DNA from: Dyadobacter flavalbus
GTDB lineage: Bacteria > Bacteroidota > Bacteroidia > Cytophagales > Spirosomataceae
Direction: 5' to 3'
Assembly: GCF_006149045.1 (NCBI RefSeq)
Contig: NZ_VBSN01000027.1
Coordinates: 620,001-684,000 of the forward strand
DNA: 64,000 nucleotides
Under the pieces are notes generated by a model. The model saw nothing but the letters and a program-made list of their open reading frames with translations. It searched no databases and was not told the origin of the DNA. The first letter of the stretch is position 1. Every line of letters begins with the position of its first letter. Shown one piece after another: positions 57,066-64,000 of this stretch. The position numbers and the translations under genes were made by a program.

Positions 57066-57668
57066 TTATGACCGGAAACGGTCGGCATTTTCTCCAAGAT
57101 TGAAGCAGCGCCGGCACCGGGCTTCATACAAGTCGGTTTCGCCCAGCAAAACTCTTTCATTGGACGGCGAAAGCCGGTAAGAATACGATGCCACTTCGCC
57201 GCAGACCATGCATATCGCATGTACCTTGGTCACAAATTCGGCAACGGCCATGAGCTGCGGCATGCATCCGAACGGCTTTCCGGTATAATCCATATCCAGC
57301 CCGGCCACAATCACGCGCTTTCCGATATTGGCAAGTTCATTGCAGACTTCCACAATGGCTTCATCAAAAAACTGTACTTCGTCAATGCCCACCACTTCAC
57401 TGTTTTTGGCAAGTGTCATTATTTCGGAAGAAGCATGGACAGGAACGGAGCGTATGGAATTGTCGTTGTGCGAAACAATGTTCTCCTCATGATAACGTTT
57501 ATCGAGAGCAGGTTTAAAAATCTGTATTTTCTGACGTGCAATTTTGGCGCGGTTGAGCCTGCGGATTAATTCCTCGGTTTTCCCGGAGAACATGGAACCG
57601 CAAATTACTTCGATCCAGCCGGTTCGGGGGTTAATATTTTCTTTTCTGTGTAATGGTTCTATAAACAT
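57066..57668 (-). CDS. tdk: Thymidine kinase
   Basis: 200 residues from the ATG at 57668 ([20 protein letters not shown]), which matches the usual N-terminus of Bacteroidota enzymes; an in-frame ATG at 57701 is possible. Type II thymidine kinase: P-loop [20 protein letters not shown] and the lasso region. A structural zinc site is formed by CMVC and CRRC. It salvages thymidine to dTMP. Confidence 0.94.
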   Translation of the reverse strand: MFIEPLHRKENINPRTGWIEVICGSMFSGKTEELIRRLNRAKIARQKIQIFKPALDKRYHEENIVSHNDNSIRSVPVHASSEIMTLAKNSEVVGIDEVQFFDEAIVEVCNELANIGKRVIVAGLDMDYTGKPFGCMPQLMAVAEFVTKVHAICMVCGEVASYSYRLSPSNERVLLGETDLYEARCRRCFNLGENADRFRS

Positions 57669-57721
57669 GTTTGACGCAATACTGACTTTCTGAACAGTCA
57701 TTTTTCTTTATCTTTACAAAT

Positions 57722-57729
57722 CAAACATA
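57722..57729 (-). promoter_or_regulatory. -7 box of tdk
   Basis: TATGTTTG on the minus strand, 53 bases upstream of the chosen start, in the divergent gap to the next gene. Confidence 0.45.
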
Positions 57730-57770
57730 TTTTCTTTAAACACAATCGTTATCAAAAGCTCATATTCGTT

Positions 57771-58880
57771 ATGCCGGATAATTTAAACATAAATGCACTT
57801 AACCAATATGCCGCGAGGTTTACTACAACTGTTTTAAATGAAGTATACCGGACGCAGGATATAATTACCGGAGCGGGTTTGCTGAAACTTACGCCGGTCA
57901 GACAGGTAAATCTGGGGATTTTAAACAAGTTGTTTGAAGAATGGAAAAACAATGCGGAAACATTCCGGAGCCCGTATTTTGATTATGCAAATGAAGAAGT
58001 AAGGGAAGCACTCGAGGCATTTATGAACACGGCATCGCAGCATATTGCTGTAAAACGTCAGGATCTTGAACCTTTGCTGACGGATTCCGTAAAGGAATCA
58101 CTGAAATTGCTGTTTACACCCATTGCTTATTTTGAAGAAAAGATCAGGGCTACGCCGGATTCTGAATTTACCCATGAAAAGGCACAGCAGCTTTTAAAAT
58201 ATACACAAATCCATAAAGGAATTGCGGAAGCAATGCTTGGCCGGCTTACCGACAGCGGCTCCGTCTCCGTTTATCAGACGCAGGCCGTTAGCTGGTTATA
58301 TGAAATCAAGGCCAATCCGGATTTGCTGGACGATACTGAACCTTATGTATTGCAGTTTTCCGATATATTCCCGCTCAATCTGAATGAACTCAGGCCGAAA
58401 GAAGCTGGAAAACCGGTTCAGTCCAATATGAAAAATGAGTCGAAATCCTTTTTTGATTCTGCACTGAATGAACTGGAGCCTTCAACCGTAAAGCCGGGAG
58501 CTTCCCGCGCTGAACCTGTTTCTTCCGTTATCAGCGAGATCGTTTCCAAGACAAACACTTCGGAAAGGGATTCATTGAACAACCGTTTTAAAGTTGATAT
58601 TCCTAAGCCGGCCGAAGACAAATCCTACGGAAGTGTTCCCGTCAAGGTAGAAAGCATTGCAGGTTCCATTCCTTTAGGCCAGCGATTTATGTTTGTAAAT
58701 CAGCTTTTTAATAAGAACAGTGAACATTTTGATAAAGCAATTTATGAACTGGATATGGTAAAAAGCTTTGAAGAGGCACAAAACCTGATCTGGCACCGGT
58801 ATGCGTCCAAATATGCGTGGGATGTAAACGGTGAAGCGGTATCAGCGTTGCTTGCAATTGTAAAAAGAAAATTTGCCTGA
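57771..58880 (+). CDS. Conserved protein of unknown function
   Basis: 369 residues, without signal peptide or membrane helix, so probably cytoplasmic. The N-terminal half is helical (about 1-200). A Ser/Glu/Pro-rich linker (about 210-300) leads to a C-terminal block of about 65 residues, IPLGQRFMFVNQLFNKNSEH and then FDKAIYELDMVKSFEEAQNL, which looks like the most conserved part and resembles the end of other unnamed Bacteroidota proteins. I cannot assign a function. Divergent from tdk and convergent with the HMG-CoA lyase-like gene. Confidence 0.7.
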   Translation: MPDNLNINALNQYAARFTTTVLNEVYRTQDIITGAGLLKLTPVRQVNLGILNKLFEEWKNNAETFRSPYFDYANEEVREALEAFMNTASQHIAVKRQDLEPLLTDSVKESLKLLFTPIAYFEEKIRATPDSEFTHEKAQQLLKYTQIHKGIAEAMLGRLTDSGSVSVYQTQAVSWLYEIKANPDLLDDTEPYVLQFSDIFPLNLNELRPKEAGKPVQSNMKNESKSFFDSALNELEPSTVKPGASRAEPVSSVISEIVSKTNTSERDSLNNRFKVDIPKPAEDKSYGSVPVKVESIAGSIPLGQRFMFVNQLFNKNSEHFDKAIYELDMVKSFEEAQNLIWHRYASKYAWDVNGEAVSALLAIVKRKFA

Positions 58881-58909
58881 AAGTTCAGGCTGAAAGTCCG
58901 GTTTTAAAC

Positions 58910-59764
58910 TTACGAATACATATTGGCTAATTGCAGGAACATTTTCTGCGCATTTGCAAGAGCTTCTGAATCCAGTTTCAGAAGCTCTTTCTTTTCTTGG
59001 GCAAATGCAATCAGCTGATCCGTCGATATATTTCCTACCAGTTTATCCTGTGCCATCGGGCAGCCGCCATAGCCGAGCAGCACACCGTCGAACCGCCGGC
59101 AGCCTGCTTTGTAGGCGGCATTTACTTTTTGTATCCAGCTGCCGGGCTTTGAATGAAAATGGGCACCGAATTCCAGCTTTGGATAAGCTGCAAAAAGTTG
59201 TGAAAACAGGCTATGGATATCATCTTCCCGGGCAATTCCGATTGTATCGGCAAGAGAGAATTTTGTAATCCCCATTTCGGCAAGTTCATGTATTTTATCC
59301 AGCGTATAAGCTACATTCCAGAAATCACCATAAGGATTGCCGAATCCCATGGAAACGTAAATCACAAGTTCTTTGCCATTTTCCATGCACAATGCTGCAA
59401 TGCTTCTGGTTTTCTCAAAAGATTCCCGGATTGTGGCATTTGCATTCCGCAGCTGAAAAGTTTCCGAAATTGAAAAAGGATAGCCCAGGACCTGAATCTG
59501 CTCAAACCGGCAGGCTTCCGTAGCACCTCGTTCATTGGCAACAATGGCAAGCAGCCGGGAAGCAGTTCCCGAAAGTTCCAGATGATTCAGCAAACGGGCC
59601 GTATCGCTGACCTGCGGCATTGCTTTGGGCGAAACAAAGCTTCCGAAATCAATCGTGTGAAATCCGACTTTCAGCAATTGATTAAGGTAAGCGGCTTTCT
59701 GCTCCGTCGGAATAAAATGTGGAAAGCCCTGCCATGCATCCCGCGGACATTCGATGATTTTCAT
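58910..59764 (-). CDS. Hydroxymethylglutaryl-CoA lyase-like protein
   Basis: 284 residues, a complete HMGL-like TIM barrel. Motifs: IIECPRDAWQGFPHFIP at the start (the arginine/aspartate metal site in the usual ECPRDxxQ form), FHTIDFGSFVSPKAMPQ, FSLADTIGIA, FGAHFHSKPG (metal-binding His pair) and GYGGCPMA, corresponding to the active-site GLGGCP loop. It cleaves HMG-CoA to acetyl-CoA and acetoacetate in leucine breakdown. No other leucine-degradation genes are adjacent, so substrate assignment is by family. Confidence 0.85.
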   Translation of the reverse strand: MKIIECPRDAWQGFPHFIPTEQKAAYLNQLLKVGFHTIDFGSFVSPKAMPQVSDTARLLNHLELSGTASRLLAIVANERGATEACRFEQIQVLGYPFSISETFQLRNANATIRESFEKTRSIAALCMENGKELVIYVSMGFGNPYGDFWNVAYTLDKIHELAEMGITKFSLADTIGIAREDDIHSLFSQLFAAYPKLEFGAHFHSKPGSWIQKVNAAYKAGCRRFDGVLLGYGGCPMAQDKLVGNISTDQLIAFAQEKKELLKLDSEALANAQKMFLQLANMYS

Positions 59765-59865
59765 GTCCTTTCTGTAACCGTTTTATAAAATCACTTAAGT
59801 AATTTCAAAAAACAAATCGAGATTACAAATTCTTGCAACCTGATCTTTATCAAACAAATTTTTCA

Positions 59866-59914
59866 CTAAAAGCTAAAAGCTAAAAGCTAAAAGCTAAAAG
59901 CCAATAGCCAAAAG
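59866..59914. repeat. Heptanucleotide tandem repeat, seven units
   Basis: Five perfect copies of CTAAAAG (59866-59900), then CCAATAG and CCAAAAG, followed by a partial CTA. It lies 5 bases beyond the stop of the epimerase gene and about 100 bases upstream of the HMG-CoA lyase-like gene; both genes are on the minus strand. Confidence 0.92.
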
Positions 59915-59918
59915 CTAC

Positions 59919-60980
59919 TTATTTCAGAATCGGGGCAAGCTCCTTTTCATTTTCAGCCAGCCATGCTGTAATTTCCTCCACAATCTGCCGGATGCCGATC
60001 TGCGGTTTCCAGCCTGTAAGCGCTGTAACCTTGCTGTTATCGGTAACATAAAGACGTATATCCGCAGTACGGTTTTCCGGAACAACTTTGATCGGAATGG
60101 TTTTGCCGGTTACTTCCTGACAAATTCGGGTGAGTTCCTGCAAAGAAGCACTGCTTTCCAGCCCGCCTCCGGCATTAAGGATTTCGCCGTTAACCTGATC
60201 CAGATTGTGAAGCTGCCAGTCAATCAGACGATACAGATCCGCCACATGCAGCATATCCCTGATTTGTTTTCCGGTACCGCCGTAACCGAAATAACCAAGC
60301 TGCTGTTCAAAATAATGCTTGGCAATCCACAGCACCATAACGCCCTGATCTACTTTTCCCATTTGCCACGGACCGGTAATGACGCCGCAGCGGTTGATCA
60401 CCGTTTTCAGGTTGTAAAATTCATTGTATTCCTGAATAATCAGTTCCGAGGCAAGTTTCGTAGTACCGTACAAAGAGCGTGCGCCATTCAGCGGAAAGTC
60501 TTCGGCAATTCCTTTTGCAGAAACACCGGCAACCGGCTGCTCGTCCGACAGGGCAAACCGTGTTTCTTCTTCAATGAAATTCAGTGTTTCAATTGTTTTT
60601 ATCGGATAAACCCGGCTTGTGGAAAGAAAAATAAAGCCTGCCTTATGTTTCAGTGCATAATTCAGGCAGTTGACAGTCCCGACAAGGTTTGTATTGATCA
60701 GATAATCCGGCGTTCCGTCCAGCCCGGCAAGTACCGAAGGTTCCGCCGAAGCTTCTATTACCGTATCCACCGCAGGAATGGAATCAAAATCTTCTTTATT
60801 ACGAATATCGCCGTGAACAAACTCGACGCCTTGCTTTTTCAGCCTGCTGAGGTTCAGCTCGGAGCCGCGCCTTTTGAGATTATCAAGTGCATAAACCTGA
60901 TAATCAGGATAATTTGTTTTAAGAGCAATGGCCAAAGCAGATCCTACAAATCCTGCGCCTCCGGTAATTAAAATTTTCAT
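59919..60980 (-). CDS. NAD-dependent epimerase, CDP-paratose/tyvelose type
   Basis: 353 residues. Extended short-chain dehydrogenase: NAD-binding ILITGGAGFVGSALAIAL at residues 3-20, the catalytic motif YGTTK with upstream Ser, and the subfamily-specific GPWQMGKVDQGVMVLW and YFGYGGTGKQIRDMLHVADL seen in CDP-paratose 2-epimerases. These make CDP-tyvelose for surface polysaccharide. No other CDP-sugar or glycosyltransferase genes are visible nearby, so the natural substrate is uncertain. A -7 box lies 43 bases upstream. Confidence 0.82.
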   Translation of the reverse strand: MKILITGGAGFVGSALAIALKTNYPDYQVYALDNLKRRGSELNLSRLKKQGVEFVHGDIRNKEDFDSIPAVDTVIEASAEPSVLAGLDGTPDYLINTNLVGTVNCLNYALKHKAGFIFLSTSRVYPIKTIETLNFIEEETRFALSDEQPVAGVSAKGIAEDFPLNGARSLYGTTKLASELIIQEYNEFYNLKTVINRCGVITGPWQMGKVDQGVMVLWIAKHYFEQQLGYFGYGGTGKQIRDMLHVADLYRLIDWQLHNLDQVNGEILNAGGGLESSASLQELTRICQEVTGKTIPIKVVPENRTADIRLYVTDNSKVTALTGWKPQIGIRQIVEEITAWLAENEKELAPILK

Positions 60981-61022
60981 AAAAGTTTAAAAAAAACTAG
61001 AATGTGTGAATAAATGAAAAGT

Positions 61023-61030
61023 CAAAGGTA
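61023..61030 (-). promoter_or_regulatory. -7 box of the epimerase gene
   Basis: TACCTTTG on the minus strand, 42 bases upstream of the start codon at 60980. No -33 match at the right spacing. Confidence 0.5.
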
Positions 61031-61085
61031 GGAGATTCTGCAAGAACAGGTATGAATGCGTATAACATTTATATTATCCCGTTAA

Positions 61086-61126
61086 TACATTTGAATTATT
61101 ATTTCTGAATAAAATAAATATTTTTG
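61086..61126 (+). promoter_or_regulatory. Two -7 boxes before the exported-protein/receptor pair
   Basis: TACATTTG (61086-61093) and TATTTTTG (61119-61126) both match TAnnTTTG. Either would give a leader of 95-125 bases to the ATG at 61227. Confidence 0.4.
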
Positions 61127-61226
61127 AAATGAAGTATGTAACTCATGCTCACAACTTTAATTGTCATCCCCGGACTGCATCCAGTCAGCTTGTTTTATTT
61201 GTGTTGAACAAAAACTTTCACAATAC

Positions 61227-61958
61227 ATGCGCTTTTACACTTCTTTCCTTATTCTGTCGGTTTGTATTGCCGTAAAATCTTTTGGCCAGAACGAACTTAC
61301 AAATGCATCTTCGGCCAGGGAAACAATAGCGTATCCGGTTGCATTGTACAAAGCGGCCACTTCACAGTCGCAGAACTTATATAACGGAAGGCAGTATTAT
61401 ATGTATGATTCCAGATCCGAAGAGCACCAGTTCTTCCTGGACAGAAAATGGAAAAAAGGCAGTGTGCTGTATGACGGCCAGTTATTCGACAGCATCCCGA
61501 TGCTTTACGATATATTCCAGGATGAGCTTGTGATCAAACATTTCAATGGCGATGATCTGCTGCTGCAATCTGAAAAAACGGATTATTTTGAGGTAAACGG
61601 ACATCGTTTTGAAAGAATGGAAGCCGGCAAGAATATAGATGCTCAAATGCGGACCGGATTTTACGATGTTTTGTACAACGGAAAAACCCGCACGCTTGTC
61701 CGCCGGTCCAAACAGCGGCAGGAAACGATTCAGGATAAAAGGGTGACTGCGCTCTTTCCGCAGAAAGATTTCTTTTATATCAGCAAAAACGGGCGTTACA
61801 ATGCAGTTCATTCCAGAAAATCGGTTTTCAGCTTGTTTCCCGAACATAAAAAAGAATTGCGCAAGGTGCTGAAAGATCAGAAAATCAGGTTCAAAAAGAA
61901 CCGTGAACTGGCTATTGCCAGGATTGTTGCAGCTTATGACGAATTAGCCAGATTATGA
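61227..61958 (+). CDS. Small exported protein of unknown function
   Basis: 243 residues from the ATG at 61227, which gives a good signal peptide (YTSFLILSVCIAVKSFGQ). The mature protein is mostly beta with many aromatic residues (YNGRQYYMYDSRSEEHQFFL) and a basic helical end (KKELRKVLKDQKIRFKKNRE). I recognise no domain. Its stop codon overlaps the start of the TonB-dependent receptor gene (ATGA at 61955-61958), so the two are translationally coupled and probably work together, for example as receptor and accessory protein. Confidence 0.72.
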   Translation: MRFYTSFLILSVCIAVKSFGQNELTNASSARETIAYPVALYKAATSQSQNLYNGRQYYMYDSRSEEHQFFLDRKWKKGSVLYDGQLFDSIPMLYDIFQDELVIKHFNGDDLLLQSEKTDYFEVNGHRFERMEAGKNIDAQMRTGFYDVLYNGKTRTLVRRSKQRQETIQDKRVTALFPQKDFFYISKNGRYNAVHSRKSVFSLFPEHKKELRKVLKDQKIRFKKNRELAIARIVAAYDELARL

Positions 61959-64000
61959 AAATAACTTTACTTCTGACCGTTTTCCTTTGTTCGCTTTTTT
62001 TCTCTGCAAGTACATATGCGCAGCAGACTGCTGAAAAGAAGTTGACCATGCGCCTTGATTCTGCACGCTTCGATGATTTTGTAAATCAGGTGGAAACGCA
62101 GACGGGTTACTATTTCTATTACGATGCCGCCCGTTTCGACAGCCTTACGCTGGATCTTGACGTAAAGGATTTGTCTGTACGCGAAGTACTGGATCAGGTT
62201 TTCAAGGGTTCGGAGTTTGAATATGCCATTGATGCCCGGAAAAGGATTTACATCACGCAGGGAAAGAGAATCATTACGCAGCTTACGCCGGGCCTTTTTG
62301 AACCTGACAAAACGGATGATACGAGTGCAGTTGCCTATTATGGTCCTGAGAGCAACGCAAAGGATAAGCTGCTGTCAACGGCTGAAAGCAAAATCCATGA
62401 AATCGGGATCAAAAAGCACCGGATCACGCCCGGGAATTCGACCATAACCGGATATGTACGCAATGCGGTCACGGGCGAGCCGGTGATCGGTGCGGCTGTT
62501 TTCATCGATTCGCCTTCAATCGGTGTCTCCACCGATGCACTCGGATTTTACTCGCTGACAATTCCGCGCGGCAAGCAGCAGGTCAAAATAAAAAGTACCG
62601 GTATGCGTGAAACCCGGCGTCAGGTTGTACTTTATTCCGACGGAAAACTGGATATTGAAATGCGTGAAAGTGTCATTGCATTGAAAGAAGTAGCGGTAAA
62701 GGCCGGAATGGACCGGAATGTGGTCGGAACGCAGATGGGAACTGTAAAACTGACGATCAAAAACCTCAAACAGGTTCCGACGGTGTTTGGAGAAACGGAC
62801 CTTTTAAGAACCGTACTTACGCTGCCGGGCATCAAATCGGTAGGAGAGAACAGTACCGGCCTGAACGTACGCGGAGGTTCTACGGACCAGAACCTGATTC
62901 AGTTCAATGACGCAGTCATTTACAATCCGTCCCACCTTTTCGGCTTCTTTTCGGCATTCAATCCCGACGTGCTGAAAGATGTGGAAATTTATAAAAGCAC
63001 GATCCCTGCAAAGTTCGGCGGAAGATTGTCTTCGGTACTGGACATTAACAGCCGCGACGGAAATAAAAAGAAATTCAATGCTTCCGGCGGAATCGGCTTG
63101 GTGACGGGACGGCTTACGCTGGAAGGCCCGCTTGTAAAAGACAAAACCTCCTTTCTGATCGGTGGCCGTTCCACTTACTCCAACTGGCTTATCAAAACGC
63201 TGGACAATGAGAATTTTAATAAAAGTTCGGCTTCCTTTTATGACGTTAACCTGCATGTAAGTCATGAAATCAATGAAAAAAACAGCCTTTTCCTGACGGG
63301 ATATATCAGTGACGACCGATTCCGTTTATACGGCGATACGCTTTATACTTATCAGAACCAGCTGGCTTCATTGAAATGGAAACATACTTTCAATGCAAGG
63401 CTTTACAGCGTTTTTACCGCTTCGCACAGCAAATACCAGTATGCAATGGGCGCAGCAGGTTTGCCGCTCAACTCCTTTGACCTGAAATTTGATATCAATC
63501 AATCCAGCTTCAAGGCGGACCTCAGTTACATGCTGCATCCGAAACATACAGTTGACTTCGGTTTCAGCACGATTTATTACAAATTACATCCCGGCTCTTT
63601 CCAGCCAAAAGGAGCCGAGTCGCTCATTGTTCCCGATGAACTGGAACCCGAGCAGGGAACCGAAAGTGCCTTGTACATCGAAGACAAATTTGAAGTAAGT
63701 CCGCGCCTTTCCATAACTGCCGGCATCCGCTATTCATTTTTTCAGTACCTGGGGCCAAGAAATGTAAATACCTATCTGCCGGGATTTCCGATCGACTACA
63801 TTTATCAGGAAGGTGTCCAGAAGTATGAAGCCGGTAAAAAGATCAAAACCTACGGCGGTCCTGAGTTCCGCGCTTCGTTACGTTACAGCATTTTTGACAA
63901 CTTGTCGCTGAAAGTCAGCTATAATACTTTACGCCAGTATATCCATTTACTTACGAACACGATGACCGTTTCGCCGACAGACATCTGGAAACTGAGCGAT
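61955..64000 (+). CDS. TonB-dependent receptor with STN domain, N-terminal part
   Basis: Open to the end of the window; 682 residues are visible. Order: signal peptide (LLLTVFLCSLFFSASTYAQ), STN domain (about 28-108), a linker, a carboxypeptidase-regulatory-like beta domain (about 152-232; GYVRNAVTGEPVIGAAVF), TonB plug (about 250-365; LNVRGGSTDQNLIQFNDAVI, KSTIPAKFGGRLSSVLDI) and the start of the barrel. STN domains in this position usually signal to an anti-sigma factor, but none precedes the gene here. The ATG overlaps the stop of the preceding gene by 4 bases. Substrate unknown. Confidence 0.88.
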   Translation, partial: MKITLLLTVFLCSLFFSASTYAQQTAEKKLTMRLDSARFDDFVNQVETQTGYYFYYDAARFDSLTLDLDVKDLSVREVLDQVFKGSEFEYAIDARKRIYITQGKRIITQLTPGLFEPDKTDDTSAVAYYGPESNAKDKLLSTAESKIHEIGIKKHRITPGNSTITGYVRNAVTGEPVIGAAVFIDSPSIGVSTDALGFYSLTIPRGKQQVKIKSTGMRETRRQVVLYSDGKLDIEMRESVIALKEVAVKAGMDRNVVGTQMGTVKLTIKNLKQVPTVFGETDLLRTVLTLPGIKSVGENSTGLNVRGGSTDQNLIQFNDAVIYNPSHLFGFFSAFNPDVLKDVEIYKSTIPAKFGGRLSSVLDINSRDGNKKKFNASGGIGLVTGRLTLEGPLVKDKTSFLIGGRSTYSNWLIKTLDNENFNKSSASFYDVNLHVSHEINEKNSLFLTGYISDDRFRLYGDTLYTYQNQLASLKWKHTFNARLYSVFTASHSKYQYAMGAAGLPLNSFDLKFDINQSSFKADLSYMLHPKHTVDFGFSTIYYKLHPGSFQPKGAESLIVPDELEPEQGTESALYIEDKFEVSPRLSITAGIRYSFFQYLGPRNVNTYLPGFPIDYIYQEGVQKYEAGKKIKTYGGPEFRASLRYSIFDNLSLKVSYNTLRQYIHLLTNTMTVSPTDIWKLSD

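Noticed and set aside
60207..60971. 254-codon open frame on the plus strand
   Set aside because: It lies fully antisense to the epimerase gene; the translation is rich in Cys, Arg and His with no family motif. A shadow frame.

Overview
The window is a bacterial chromosome segment from the phylum Bacteroidota, most likely order Cytophagales (a Dyadobacter/Spirosoma-type organism; the genus is an inference). Three things support this. Promoters have the Bacteroidota -7 box TAnnTTTG, while Shine-Dalgarno sequences are nearly absent. The gene content is typical of the phylum: a PorE-like type IX secretion lipoprotein, a lemA/TPM cluster, an STN-type TonB-dependent receptor, FKBP and fasciclin lipoproteins, and an uppS-bamA-skp-skp operon. 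The ribosomal superoperon runs secY-map-infA-rpmJ without adk, and no tuf follows fusA. There is no phage, insertion sequence, CRISPR array, tRNA or rRNA in the window; it is essentially core genome.

Layout. 1-2.1 kb: the 3' end of a GH20 hexosaminidase with a sugar permease (amino-sugar scavenging), then a 20-bp tandem repeat and a bidirectional terminator. 2.1-5.7 kb: peptide transporter and M13 peptidase on the minus strand. 5.9-12.3 kb (minus): a membrane-anchored coiled-coil protein, a lemA-TPM-TPM operon, a DASH cryptochrome/photolyase that looks short at its C-terminus, and the PorE-like lipoprotein. 12.6-32 kb (plus): ribosomal protein and translation cluster, rpsL to rplQ, with secY, map, infA and rpoA, split by terminators and new promoters into rpsL-rpsG, fusA-rpsJ and rplC onward, plus a probable internal promoter before rpsH. 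32-37.5 kb (plus): carA, eno, an FtsB/DivIC-like protein, gpmI and a small lipoprotein. 37.8-38.8 kb: a paralogue of the coiled-coil protein at 5.9 kb.

38.9-42.5 kb (minus): PPK2, RdgB, an FKBP lipoprotein and a DHH phosphoesterase. 42.6-46.8 kb: ndk, a fasciclin lipoprotein, a DUF1080 protein, and a two-component pair whose LytS-type kinase carries an N-terminal pentapeptide-repeat solenoid. 47.1-53.7 kb (plus): uppS-bamA-skp-skp (cell envelope biogenesis) and an exported protein of unknown function. 53.7-59.8 kb: lspA, proline dehydrogenase, bifunctional DAHP synthase/chorismate mutase, thymidine kinase, a conserved unknown protein and an HMG-CoA lyase-like enzyme. 59.9-64 kb: a CDP-paratose/tyvelose epimerase-like protein preceded by heptamer repeats, then a small exported unknown protein translationally coupled to a TonB-dependent receptor that runs off the window.

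Nothing here is clearly a new defence or mobile system. The most unusual items are the pentapeptide-repeat histidine kinase, the exported-protein/STN-receptor pair, the shared sequence just downstream of the ribosomal -7 boxes, the isolated Shine-Dalgarno sequence in front of rpoA, and the paralogous coiled-coil proteins.
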